Shown here: piece after piece, positions 12,681-23,849 of the stretch
Numbering within the stretch: the stretch's first letter is position 1
How the letters are laid out: each line of letters starts with the position of its first letter
Origin: Bidens hawaiensis
Taxonomy: Eukaryota; Streptophyta; Magnoliopsida; Asterales; Asteraceae
Length of the DNA: 64,000 nucleotides
Assembly (NCBI GenBank): GCA_021521415.1
Contig: JAIQDT010001118.1
Coordinates: 314,501 to 378,500 of the forward strand
Reading direction: 5' to 3'
Translations under genes and position numbers: made by a program
Notes under the pieces: model-generated
Told to the model about the DNA's origin: nothing
The model's input: only the letters and a program-made list of their open reading frames with translations
The model's database searches: none

Positions 12681-12694
12681 GGCTCTGATACCAA
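12681..12694 (-). other. Tekay primer binding site
   Basis: On the minus strand this reads TTGGTATCAGAGCC, the initiator-methionine-tRNA PBS common to plant gypsy and copia elements. It starts two bases inside the end of the 5' LTR. Confidence 0.9.
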
Positions 12695-12696
12695 TA

Positions 12697-14721
12697 TGTC
12701 ACAACCAACCTACGGCGGAACATGCCGGGGTGTGACATTGATTGTATCATAGCTCAGAAGACACTAAGTAAAATACACGTGTCAATATCTAAATCATTCA
12801 TTCATATATCAATTTTCAAAAAGCACAAACATCGTCTTAACAATAACGTTACAAATCGATAATAACTAATTTAAGACAAGAAAAAGTGTTCTTCAATCAT
12901 CAAGCAACCTATGGTCTCATCTACTTCCAATACTTGATTCATCCGATAAAGCTACCTGCGCCATGCGTGAAAATATATATTTTGTCAACATAAAGTTGAG
13001 CAAGTAAACCACGATTTTGAGTATATATGATAATAAAATGACAATTTCGTGCGATAATTGTAAATCACTACAACTAGTATAACAACAAATAAAAGTTGTC
13101 TTTGCACTCGAATCATTTTGATAACGAGCTAATTTGACGGCGTATGATCATACTAATGAGGATGAGGATGAGGATACCAACCAACATAAAGTAAACACAT
13201 AGTCACATTTGCACATATCAACTAATCGAGCAATTTCAATTACGCATATAGTGGAATTGTAGTGAAAACAATAATTTAATTGTGAACGCATAACGCCCCC
13301 AAAATTGTAAAGAGGTAAAAAGGGGGATGTGAATTTACTTACCTTATCAAGTGGATAAACGAGAATGGGATAATAAAAGAAAAGGCTTGGACGGAAACGA
13401 TCAAGCTCCTCGAGGTTTGCCGACAATTAATCCTAATTGTTAACGATAAAGAGAGTTATAAATGACAACTAATACGACGGATCTTGAGTCTCGATGAGGT
13501 AATTAATGTGTAATTAATCTTATCATCGCCGAACGGTTTTTTTTTTTGTATTTTATTAACGTTTAAATATTACTATTACTATTATTAGTATTTAATCCTC
13601 ATTATTATTATTATTATTTATTTTTGATAAATAAAATAAATATTATGTAATATAAATAAATTAACGTGGAGTTTTAAAAGGAGATTTATTATGAACGATT
13701 TAAGTTTATTACAAAGGTTTTTAAAATTATAAAGCTATAAAAAAATCAGGTTTTGTGAGACATAGAGGTTCGGTTTTAAGAAAAATAATATTTATTAGTT
13801 GATATTTATAAAGTATAATAAAGGAAAAGAATAATAAAAAAATATACAAAAACCGGGTCCAGGGGGCTCGAACCCACGCCTGGACCGGTTCCAAGGTGTT
13901 ACCAGTTCATGCACCAGCCATTGGGCTGGTGTATTTTTTTTGTTACTTAAGCCAGTATGTTTAAATATAACCAGAGATTCATAAAACCCAGTTTTATTCA
14001 TAAACCCTAGAAATCAAAACGTCCAATTCTTTCATGGATTAGTTAAATTGGTTTAGGGTTAATATTCCAGGGTTAAAAACGAACTGTATGCATGTATTAG
14101 TTACCAGATGTGGTTGCGGATTGACGATGAACGACGAACTAGGGTTTTTGGCTCAAGCTTGATTGCAAAATCTACTGTAACAGCTGCGTAGGAGTTAATT
14201 GACTTAGGGGTTTAGGTCGCGAGGTAGAGAGGAATGTGTGAGCGAGTTTAATTGAAGTTATAAGCGTTTTTATATAGAGTTTCATAGACGAGTCAGCCGC
14301 GGTTCGGTTTTTTGGTATGTTTGCTGTCAATTGGTAATTGTTTTCTATGTTTAGAGTGTCGGTGAGTTCGTATTAAGGTGAGGAATGATCTTATGTGATC
14401 AATTTCGTTTAATATGGCCGAGAATTGAGGAACAAGCAATGGGGGGGGGGGGGGGGTCTTTGGTGTCGGTGACGTGAAAGGGAGAGGAGGAGAGAAACAA
14501 GTTGAACAATAATTGCAATCAGGTCCTTGGTCTTTAAGGTTGGATGCAAAATGGATCAATTGTTAGTTTGGGGTAGATATTGCACATGAATTATAGTTAT
14601 AATAAAATAAAATAAATAAATAAGTAAAACAATGAACTTTATTGATAAAATACCCGAACCCGAACCCGGGTCGGGTAATGGTTACAAAACTGAAAGGAAA
14701 CAGAATACCCGAAATGTTACA
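12697..14721 (-). repeat. Tekay 5' LTR, complete (~2,025 bp)
   Basis: Bounded by TG...CA on the plus strand (TGTCACAACC... to ...AAATGTTACA). The left end abuts the PBS and the right end abuts the Harbinger pseudogene. The half nearest the PBS contains a segment typical of Tekay LTRs (an acceptor-like ggtaagtaaattcacatccccc read on the minus strand near 13340). The element's promoter should lie here, but no clear TATA box was picked out. Confidence 0.85.
13855..13932 (-). other. tRNA-like (SINE-like) module inside the LTR
   Basis: Read on the minus strand this has an A-box-like ATGGCTGGTGCATGAACTGG followed about 40 bases later by a B-box GGGTTCGAGCC. The same module sits in the 3' LTR at 6130-6205 with a damaged B box. 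Its presence in both LTRs means it was part of the LTR before the element inserted. It could be a captured SINE head; a chance tRNA-like look is the alternative. Confidence 0.45.
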
Positions 14722-14722
14722 A

Positions 14723-15727
14723 CCACATTATCTGAAAGAGCCCAACTGTAACGATCTACAACGTCTTTACGAGGCACATACAAGGGTGCATGGTTTCCCC
14801 GGCATGATAGGGAGTGTAGATTGCATGCATTGGGAATGAGCTAATTGTCCAACTACATGGCGAGGTCAATTCACACGAGGTGACCAAAAGGGACCAACGG
14901 TCAGCCTTCAAGCGATTGCTTCATACGACCTTTGGATTTGGTCGGCATTCTTTGGTGTTCCCGGTTCCAACAATGACATAACCGTCTTAGAGTAGTCTCC
15001 TGTAATGGAGAGTTACATATCTGGGACCGTTCTTGTCGCTTCGTTTTGGGCTAACGATAACTTCTACCATCATGGGTACTATCTGGGTGATGGAATATAT
15101 CCAGAGTACGCGATAATCGTTAAAACATTCAGAGACCCGATGGATGAAAAAAGACAGTATTTTAAGAAAGTGCAAGAGTCTGCGAGAAAGGATATCGAGA
15201 GGTGTTTTGGTGTTCTTCAACAACGATTGCATTTTGTTAAAAATCCTTATCGTCTGTGGACTTTAGAAAGAATGAAATGTGCTATGTATGTGTGTATCAT
15301 AATGCATAACATGATCATCGAGGACGAGAGAAGAGCAATATGTCCAACTTTCATACCGGACCCGGATCCACCACGGACTCCGGCAAGTATGGAGCAAAGA
15401 CTCAAAAACTCGGATTTCGTGCGGTCAAGAGAGATACATAACACACTAAAGGAGGATTTGGTCCAACATCTTTGGATGTATCGGCCTTTGCCTGGTGAAA
15501 ACTATGATCAAAACGAGGGCAACAATGAAGACGATGATGAAGACAACGACGAAGATGGCGAAGACGATGAAGGCGACGAGGACGACGAGGACGACGACGA
15601 AGAGGGCGAAGGTGACGAGGGCGAATATGACGACGACGACAACGACGACGAATATTTTTTTTTATTTTCATGTAATATTTATTTAATAAAATATTATTGT
15701 TATTTGATTATTCTTATTAAAAATTAA
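14723..15727 (+). pseudogene. PIF/Harbinger transposase (ORF2) pseudogene, 5'-truncated
   Basis: The reading frame covers the DDE_4-type catalytic core of a plant PIF/Harbinger transposase. GFPGMIGSVDCMHWE carries the first Asp, GVPGSNNDITVLE the second, and KDIERCFGVLQQR the catalytic Glu. CIIMHNMIIEDER marks the usual C-terminal segment. A strongly acidic Asp/Glu run of about 50 residues closes the protein; acidic tails occur in this family but this one is long. In-frame TGA after CMHWE and TAG after TVLE interrupt it. The N-terminal third is missing because the Tekay 5' LTR abuts it at 14721, and no remainder is found beyond the other LTR. It is not functional. Confidence 0.9.
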
Positions 15728-15744
15728 AAAAAAACAAAAGGTAT

Positions 15745-15890
15745 AAAAGTGACTGGGCGCCACGTGGCGCATAATGGCTAGGGGTGGAGAGTTATGACTA
15801 CAGCCTGTTTTTGTAAAAAACCATAACTCTGACTGGACGTCACGTGGCGCATAATACCTGGAAGATGAGAGTTATGACTACTTATAGTCT
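15745..15890. repeat. Direct repeat downstream of Harbinger ORF
   Basis: Two diverged copies of a roughly 78-bp unit with gact-gg-cg-cacgtggcgcataat followed by gagagttatgactac. It probably belongs to the 3' end of the Harbinger element; no terminal inverted repeat or TSD could be fixed. Confidence 0.55.
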
Positions 15891-15909
15891 AAGATTGTTT
15901 ATCTAGTAA

Positions 15910-17752
15910 GTATGGATTAGTTTGAAAATTTTAATGTGTATATAGTTAGTAAGTATAGTCCTAGTATGTTTGGGTTTGTCTCGTTTAAATAGGATATTTT
16001 GGGTCTTTGTTTAGCATGCATTTTCAGTTTTAAATAAAGCTTTGTTTGGGTTGATATTTTGTTCCAAAAACTACCGTAATCTCCAATTTGTTCTTAGGGT
16101 TAATACTTGGGTGGGGCCAACATGAATAAGGGTAATAAGCCATCATTCTCGGTGACGAAGCCAGATGTTTTTTCCTATGGATTCAATTTTGGTTTGTTGC
16201 TATACGACGACAAAGTTTTCAGATTTAATCACATAATAAAATGCAAAATCAAAACAAAAGTATATTGTCAACATTTAATAAAAAATAAAGTAATTTGAAA
16301 TAAAAAAAGAAAATACATATTTATATCACAAACATGTTGTAACGGAACTAGGATTATTTCCTATTCTGTTAGTATTTTTCAGTGCTCGGATATCTAACAG
16401 CCTGACGTTATAAATTTTGGGTCGGGTAAAATGTCACAAAACTTTTTGGGTCAAGTCACGTCACACCTAATGACCTAATCAAATTATAAACTAGCTAGAT
16501 GGTTTTTTCTTGGGAAAATCAAGATGGTTATCTAAAACCTATATCAATCCAAAATTGGACAATGATTAACTTACATCAACTACAAGGGCCGTCTTAAATA
16601 AAAGTTGTCAAACGAACATGCTATATAATATGGACCCAAAGACTCATACGAGTTACGACTATGATTAAGCGTGTAGTTTAGAAATGTTGGTAGTTAGAAA
16701 TATCTGTTGCTTGCCTATTTCATAATGTCTAAATGAATTGTTGGGTGCTTCTTGTGGTTCAACATTTCAACGAGACGTGTCACGTCTCATACGTCTAATG
16801 TTGCATTTGTATTCTTGTTTTCTGTTGGTGGATTTGGGTATGGTGAGGTTTTTATTAGCCAATTTTTTAATAGACATATGTGTCTTCTTGTTGTGGTTAC
16901 ATTAATGAAGATATCTGTCTATTTGAGAACAGATTTCTTTTACTTCTAATAATGACGTAGAGTTGCAAATATTAATTTATCACGCAAGTGTCTCCTTCAA
17001 TGCAGTGTGCATGCATTAGATAGTTTCTTGTTGTATACATAGTTAGTAATATTCTATGTTTGAAAACGTCTTGTGTTACAGACTACCGTTGTATTTATCG
17101 GCCAAAATTTTCTTTGATAAAATGAACATGTACATGTAGAGTATATACCAACAATTTTTTAAATCTCAAACATACATATAATGTACATTTAATTAATTTA
17201 CACAAGAAAACCAACTACAACTACATTATGTCTAAAAAGCGTGAGAAACGGTTTGGGTCTTCAATCAGATCAATTTAATGATTAAGATTTTAATGTGATG
17301 ATAGTTTCATAACTAATTGAAAGTTAATAAAGATTGTACCAGATTGATTATGAGCCTACCTTTTTTATGTAATACATTGTTTTCAGCAAGTTCATGTGTT
17401 ACTACTTATTATGGGTGTAAATAAGTCGAGTAAAATTGACTTGTTAGAAACTTGAGCGGGCTCGAGCTATCTTAAACTAAACGGGTTAAGCCCACCTCGT
17501 CATTTTTAAGTAATCTCAAACTCACACCTAATTAAGTTTAACATTCATCTGTTCAAAAATAGTAGCATATCAACCTAGAAAAAATTAAGCCTAATCTCTT
17601 AACTTAATCACTAACTTCTAGTGTAATACATGAATCATTAGTTAAGAACTGAAGATCAAATCCCTATTTGCGGACCCTTTTTGCATACCAAATTAAAAGG
17701 GTAGTGGGGATCCCACCCCCACCCACCCCTTTAAATGAGTAAACACCACTAC
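15910..17752. other. Intergenic, AT-rich
   Basis: I see no gene, RNA or element boundary here. Open frames are short and show no family motif. Confidence 0.5.
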
Positions 17753-17760
17753 GCTATGGG

Positions 17761-18802
17761 CAGGGGCGAAGCTCAATGGGGACCGGGGTGGCCCCGGCCA
17801 CTGTTGTTTTTTCTTTTAGTAGGGTAAAATTCGTGATTTTTCTCGAAAATATCTATAGGTATTAAGTGCGGTCACCCCCGATGTATTTTCCCTAAATGCT
17901 ACCGGTCACCACTGATTTTTTTAAATATAATACCCCCATCGTTTGGTTGTTTTATAAAACCTCGTGTTTTTATAAACAAAAGTTACAAAATATAGTAAAA
18001 GCTTTGTGTAAGGTCAAAAAGTGTGACTTGCGATATCAAATTACGAAACTCATTATATATTAATGGTCAAGTGAATAATTAAAGTCGACGAGAAAACCGG
18101 ACACGAAACAAGAGCTTCGGGACGCGCGTTTAGCTTCAACGTGACAAGGCTTCTAGAAGAATATGTATTAGGCTTTAAATAGAACACTTTTAGTCTTTTA
18201 TATGTGTGTTTTCCATGGTGTAAATCATCCACCCAAGGGAAGCTCACATTAGGGGGTCGTTCTCTATCAATATATCAAATCATTTAACCAACAACGAGAT
18301 CGTTCATCTATATCTTATCTTTATGTTTATATTTATGTTCGGTCGTTTGATTTACCACACCCGTCTCGACACTTTGTATCAAGAGAAAAATCGTTCATGT
18401 GGTCGGTTTGGGACCTACACTTTGTTTTTATAAAACTCAAATTGAGGGGGGCTATTTATAAAAATAAAAAACTTGTTTAAACAAAACATAACTGAATAAT
18501 TCAAAAATCTTAAAGGTCGTCGAGTTACTTTGTAATTCTTCTTCTAAGGTACTCACTATTCCTCTCGGCTCTCGCATTCTTATAAATCTTTTAGGTTTTG
18601 TTGGTTAAAAAATTATCTAGTTTTTTATTAATTGTAAGAACAATCGTTTGAATGAATGAAACAAATTAGATATATAGATGTCATAATGTTTGTTCCGGCC
18701 CGACCCAAACCGAACCACCGACACGAACCAAATCGTCGACCCGAAAATTTTTAAGTCTATGATTTCGGTCACCGCCGTGACGAAGCCCAAGCTTCGCCAC
18801 TG
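17761..18802. mobile_element. Non-autonomous hAT element (MITE-like), 1,042 bp
   Basis: Terminal inverted repeats of 13 bp with one mismatch: CAGGGGCGAAGCT at the left, and CAGTGGCGAAGCT when the right end is reversed. They are flanked by an 8-bp TSD with one mismatch, gctatggg (17753-17760) and gctatgcg (18803-18810). TIRs starting CAGNGG and 8-bp TSDs are the hAT signature. There is no transposase frame inside, so it must be mobilised in trans if at all. Confidence 0.85.
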
Positions 18803-19076
18803 GCTATGCGCGTTTTTTATCTAACTTTTGGCTTGCACTTATTTACCACGTCCGCGTTAGGGGGCAAAAGGGTTGTTATTTATTTATTTAATTAACTGAA
18901 ACAATATTTAATCATTACAATGGGCTTCAACCACTAAGCATAAAACTGAAAAAGCCTCGTGTATACGTAACGTTGATATATATGGCATGAAAAGGGGCGT
19001 TTTTAGTCCCTTCACTACGGATGCCCTAAGTCGTGCAGAAAAATAGTACATTATCTCCTTTCACCAAACATAATTA

Positions 19077-19203
19077 GACCGAGTGTTGTGGTGTTATGAG
19101 GGCGCCACCCCAGGCCAGGTCAGCCCATTTCAATGACGCCAATGGCAAAATCCTCTTGGAGCATCATCTGAGTAGCGTCCCTGGGGACCCACAACACTTG
19201 TTC
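19077..19203. mobile_element. Tourist-like MITE, 127 bp
   Basis: TIRs of about 15 bp: GACCGAGTGTTGTGG at the left and GAACAAGTGTTGTGG when the right end is reversed, two mismatches. Both ends are flanked by TTA (19074-19076 and 19204-19206), the TSD of PIF/Harbinger elements. Too short to code. Confidence 0.75.
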
Positions 19204-19659
19204 TTAGCGTTTCACATAATAACCATAAACATGAAATCATTGCAACACTAAAGCAAAAACATCACAACATTACGAATTAACTAAACATTTAAAGAAATTT
19301 TGAAATTTGAGCATTTTTTCGTAAAACACAACATAAATTGATGGAAAAGAACCAAAAGATAGAAAACAAAAATAAAAATTCAAACTTTAGCCTTGGTAAT
19401 TCATACCATGAGAAATATGAAAAAAAAAAAGGATAACATTTTTTTAACTTTTTACTAGTACTAGCCAGTTTGACTCTAATCCTCTTCTGGAGCAGGGAGA
19501 TTTAGATTAATCATATCCGAACACGACGGGCCCTCATGTTCCTAAAACAATCCGGGCATTCGTGCCCTTTGCTCTTTTGCGCCTTTATTTTGATATCATA
19601 TTCTGGCTTTCGAGTAGGTGCAAATTCACCTTCTAAACCGTTTTCACCATTGTCGGTTT

Positions 19660-19824
19660 TGGACCCGAAAGTGCAAATTCACCTTCTAATTGAATTGGAC
19701 CTTTTCTTCAAACCCGATTGGTTACTTCTATGTAGATTGTATAATTTAGGTCCTCATATATATAGAAAAACATTGTTTACATCCATTTGTACTCCATCCG
19801 ATACCGTGATACTTTGTTGGTAGA
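19660..19824 (-). pseudogene. Ty1/copia reverse transcriptase fragment (distal part)
   Basis: On the minus strand the sequence beginning at 19824 encodes VQMDVNNVFLY, the plant copia RT motif usually written MDVKNAFL, followed by a stop. It is the continuation of the copia RT fragment at 22175-22470, separated by a solo LTR with matching TSDs. Confidence 0.65.
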
Positions 19825-22169
19825 TGTCACACCCTCAAAATCCACTAACGAAGTTTTACCGTCAGAGGGTGTGAACTTACAGGATTGGAATCATTAGTTA
19901 TATCAAACACCATATTTAAAGTTTTCAAAACCAACCAACACAAACATGTCTCAAGAAAAAAATGCGGAAGCGTAAATTGTAAAGCAAATAGTTGCGCCAC
20001 ACAGGACGACTTAAAACACAAGTTCCATGATAAAAATTTAAAGAAGTTTAAAACAATGGTGTTCAGAGAATGCATCTCCTATACCGCTCGCCCTCCCCGG
20101 CTACCTGAGATAAACATACTAAAAGTGTCAACACAGGGTTGGTGAGTTCACAGGTTTACATAAATTAAGCGTTGCGTTTTAGCGTTACCAGATAGTGTTA
20201 AGTCAATTATATATCAATAGGTAGCTAACATATCTAGCATGTATTACTAAGTGTTCGACACCGAAGCTGACTGTTTAACGATTGCCTTGCCACCATGTCA
20301 ACCACGACCATGGTAATGTGTTAGCCAAAATTACACCCACTCGACCCACAGTCGAGTTTAGAGTTGGGTGGGGTTTGTCAAACCCAGTAGTACTACTCAA
20401 AGGTGACTCGCTATTATCCAAATATTAACCAGTTCGATGTTCAGAAGGACTTAATTGGTTTGTTGCCACTTAGCCTTACTAGTGATATACAATGAATAAC
20501 AAAAACTAAATCGTTGGAGTATGTTATCTCCCCCTAATAAAAGCGTTAAAAGAGTAAAAGGGGCCGGGAAACTCACTGTTTGCGAAGTTAACAAAAAGAT
20601 CCGAGAAAAGCGTGCGTCTCAAAAATCCTCGCTAGTGCTCTAAAAACAAAAATGAGATTTCTAAGTGTTTAAACTACGAGTGAGTCTCTAGACTCGACAC
20701 ACATAAGTTATGCATGAGATGTGTTCGTGTTACTTTGTGAAATAAGTGTGACTCGACAAACACGTTGGTGATTAGTTACATGTGTGAACAAGTATTAAGT
20801 GTTAAGTGTTACCATTGTACATTACTAGAAAACTATCTCCCACAAGGGCAAATAAGTCAAACACATAGCAAACATTGATCAACAATTCACTTTTCATGTT
20901 AACTCAAATAATTCAGCGGCTAATTTATCGAAACAGATTTTATCCCAACAAAATTAATCTATTTGATAGATCATAACAAGTCCATAAAATCACCAAAAAA
21001 ATATCAGAGAAGCACACATTAGTTAAGTTTCTAAAATATTTTTATTATATTTTTATCACATACGGTTTTTCTCACAATGGTCAAAACAACATAGTAAACA
21101 CACAACAGTCATTATCATGCGCAACATAACGTTATTTGTTATTCCTGTTACATGGCAAATCCAATTAATACAAGGCCAATTGGGTCAGATTCCTAACTCA
21201 AATTATTAACTTCCAGAAAGTGGAAGCAACTCAATTGGTCTTGTCGTTTATGAGATACACCAATTACAAAACAGCCTACCAGCAGGCTTCCCGAATTAGA
21301 CTTGCACAACAAATTTGTAAATTAATAAAAACTAACTTTCACACGTCCAAATATTACAAACTCAGACTCTTTAGAAACTAGACTAGACCTACTACATCAT
21401 AGAGTCAATAATCACTTCCAAACACAACAATAACATCGACTTACAGTCATTTAAACATGAAATTAAGAATCTGTCCAGCATCAGTTTTCACCAAGATTCA
21501 ACAAACTAATAACCTATGAACTAACAATCATGCATACAACCCTAGGTCATCAATAATAAAAATATTTAGCATCTAGGGTTTATGATTATCATGTTTAATG
21601 ATACAAATCTTCATAGAATAGATTAGACATAGTGTTTGGTTTACCTAGTTAGCACATTAACCCTTCAATCAAGCTTGTAATGTAGTGTATGTGTGTGTAT
21701 TGTTGATGTTCGGTAGATCCAGTGGGGAGGGGGCTGCTGCCATCGCACAAAGGGAGGGAGAGGGAGTTAGGGTTTTAGTTAAGGTTGTTTATATATTAAT
21801 AATTATAATATAAGTTACATATCACATAAGCTATTTCTAGTTTAGTTTAATTCTAGCATAAGCTATTTCTTTTTCGTTCATGATATGAGGTTATACATGT
21901 ATGCACTAAGTAACAAATAAACGTAACACATAATTATCAAATACTTGTTTATTATATTTATTGTTTGTTCACCAACGGTTGAGTCGACTCGTGTGTGTTT
22001 CGGTAAAATTCCGAAAGACTACTTGTGTAATGATTTTCATGCGTCATTTAAACCCTAATTAAATGTAATGAGATATGCGTTAACTGGAATGACATAGTTC
22101 GTGTGATCTTGCGTTTGAATTAACGGAGTTCGGATTAACGAAGTTAACCTGAAATTGACGAGTGTCACA
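19825..22169 (-). mobile_element. Solo LTR, Ty3/gypsy type, 2,345 bp
   Basis: Begins TGTCACACCC and ends AGTGTCACA (TG...CA). It is flanked by a perfect 5-bp TSD, gtaga at 19820-19824 and 22170-22174. The internal layout resembles long gypsy LTRs of this plant group read on the minus strand. No internal coding region or second LTR is present, so it is best explained by unequal LTR-LTR recombination. It interrupts a copia RT fragment. Confidence 0.85.
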
Positions 22170-22174
22170 GTAGA

Positions 22175-22470
22175 GCTAATAGAACCCACACCATGGTAGA
22201 TTTAGCAACAAGCTAAATGTCTTGTCACAATCAAGATTGGGCTCTTGTGAAAACCCCGGGCAACTAGTCGTGCCTTATACCAGTCGATCGCCCCGAATGC
22301 TTTCTTCTTGAGCTCATAAACCCACTTACATGTCACTGATTTTACTCCATCCGGTCTCGGGACCAATTCCCAAGTTTCATTATTGTTATGCACTTGGATC
22401 TCTAGTTTCATTGCTTTTGTGAATTGCGGTTTCTTACTTGCTTTGGAGTAGTATTTTAGTTACTTTATTT
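22175..22470 (-). pseudogene. Ty1/copia reverse transcriptase fragment (proximal part)
   Basis: Minus-strand codons read AMKLEIQ...NETWELVPRP, then CKWVYELKKKAFGAIDWYKARLVARGF, the hallmark start of copia RT (WVYKxK...D-RYKARLVAxGF). The frame decays after GF and is cut by the solo LTR at 22169. The rest of RT is represented at 19660-19824. Confidence 0.88.
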
Positions 22471-23113
22471 CGTCTTCAATGATGACCACGTGTGCATACC
22501 AAATTACCAGGATTAGGTCTATGGTCTCAGATCGTTCGCCTTAGCAGTACAACTGCGGCTTCGCTTTCTCTAGAATATGCTTCGGTTGGGCTTTTCTAAA
22601 TCTGTTTGATCAGCTATTTCTTGATCATCTTCATCAAATATTTTGAGCTTAATTCTTGAAACCCCAGTAGAAGATTGAGAGCCACATTTATTTTATGCTT
22701 GTTAATTTTCACGTTTACATTTACGCAGTTTCCGGTTCTCCATGATCTTCTCATGTTTACATTTATGCATGCATGATCTTAAATGTATAGAGGAATCATT
22801 GTTGTTTTGTATATTTAACTTCCTTGTATTTTGCATTAAAAACTACATAATAAAATTGAAACAATTCTTAATTTACGTTCACAGCATCTTTTAACAACAA
22901 AGGCTAGGGACATAATGCCAATTTACAAGCTATCAACCAAGATATGAAACATATGTTATTCAAGAAAATCATGTCAATACACAAGCTTGATACCAATAAC
23001 TAAAAATCTACAATAATATAAAAACATGTAAAATAAAACATCACGATTAAATAAAGGGAAATAAACAATCTAATTATAAAATCTTAGATCAATGCAACGG
23101 GAACTTGAAGCTT

Positions 23114-23392
23114 TCAGTGGTGAATTGGGTTTGGTCCCGTAGGGACTAATCTTTTTGCAACTCCATATCTTGGATCGATTTCTGCCGGCAACAACGACGG
23201 TTGTGGTAGAAGTAGCCGACGAGTATGGACCAAGTGCGACTTTAAGTAAGGATGATATATGTGTTTCGGGTTCAAGATGGTGGTGGTGGTGGTGGTGGTG
23301 GTGGTTTCCAACGAATTAGTGGAGGCAGTGGTGATAACGAGAGGGAAAAGTAACAACAACAAGACAACTAATTTCTTGCAAAAGTTCATCAT
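23114..23392 (-). CDS. CLE (CLAVATA3/ESR-related) signalling peptide precursor
   Basis: An intact, intronless 92-residue open frame. It has a hydrophobic signal peptide (about residues 7-23, VVLLLLLFPLVITTA), a variable middle, and a 12-residue CLE motif, RLVPTGPNPIHH, ending exactly at the stop. The preceding EIDPRYGVAK is characteristic of the CLE9-CLE13 group of Arabidopsis. The precursor is secreted and processed to a 12- or 13-residue peptide, with Pro4 and Pro7 expected to be hydroxylated, acting on CLV1/BAM-type receptor kinases. Odd features: nine Thr in a row at residues 30-38 from an (ACC)n microsatellite, and Ile/His at CLE positions 10 and 12 where Leu/Asn is usual. The start is the first of two adjacent ATGs. 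It is flanked on both sides by element debris but shows no lesion. Confidence 0.93.
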   Translation of the reverse strand: MMNFCKKLVVLLLLLFPLVITTASTNSLETTTTTTTTTILNPKHIYHPYLKSHLVHTRRLLLPQPSLLPAEIDPRYGVAKRLVPTGPNPIHH

Positions 23393-23454
23393 CTTCTTAA
23401 CTCTTTAAGAATTCTTGAGAAAGATGGTACGTGAATTGGTAATGTTGAAAGGAG

Positions 23455-23464
23455 TATTTATAAC
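23455..23464 (-). promoter_or_regulatory. Probable TATA box of the CLE gene
   Basis: GTTATAAATA on the minus strand about 65 bp upstream of the CLE start codon. It would give transcription from roughly 23425-23435 and a 5' leader of about 35-40 nt. Confidence 0.65.
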
Positions 23465-23849
23465 AAGAGTTTGACCATAACTATAAGTCATATTCCTAGA
23501 ATAACTGTAACACTAATTTAATGGATTGTCCTAACTGTTTTTAAAATATTATTATTTTAAATATATACAAACTAATTTATTTGTTTGTTATAAAGTAATA
23601 ATTAATTTTAAATCTAATGGTATTTAAATAGCTAGTTAATTACAGAACAACATTCAAACGTGTATAGAAGTTATATGTTTTCTTAACTCAAAATGTGTGC
23701 ATGGTTCACTTTTGAATGCTAGATTTAAGTTATATCGTATTTTGAAGCTTTTTTTAATCGATTGCTCAAGTGCAAGCCCAAGCCCAACCCAATCAATCAG
23801 TCCTTTAAGTAATTTAGCCACTCAAGAACACTTGACATGAACGCAAATA

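Larger units (their letters stand above)
6049..14721 (-). mobile_element. Ty3/gypsy Tekay-type retrotransposon, degenerate
   Basis: A chromovirus read on the minus strand. The 5' LTR is complete (12697-14721). The PBS lies just inside it at 12681-12694. The gag-pol remnant occupies 7043-11772 and a truncated 3' LTR 6049-7002. The Tekay assignment rests on the domain order gag-PR-RT-RH-INT plus a C-terminal chromodomain and on the methionine-tRNA-type PBS. The LTRs have drifted apart (substitutions, a G-tract expansion at 14443-14457) and the coding region is full of lesions, so the insertion is old. No TSD can be read because the left end is lost. Confidence 0.9.
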
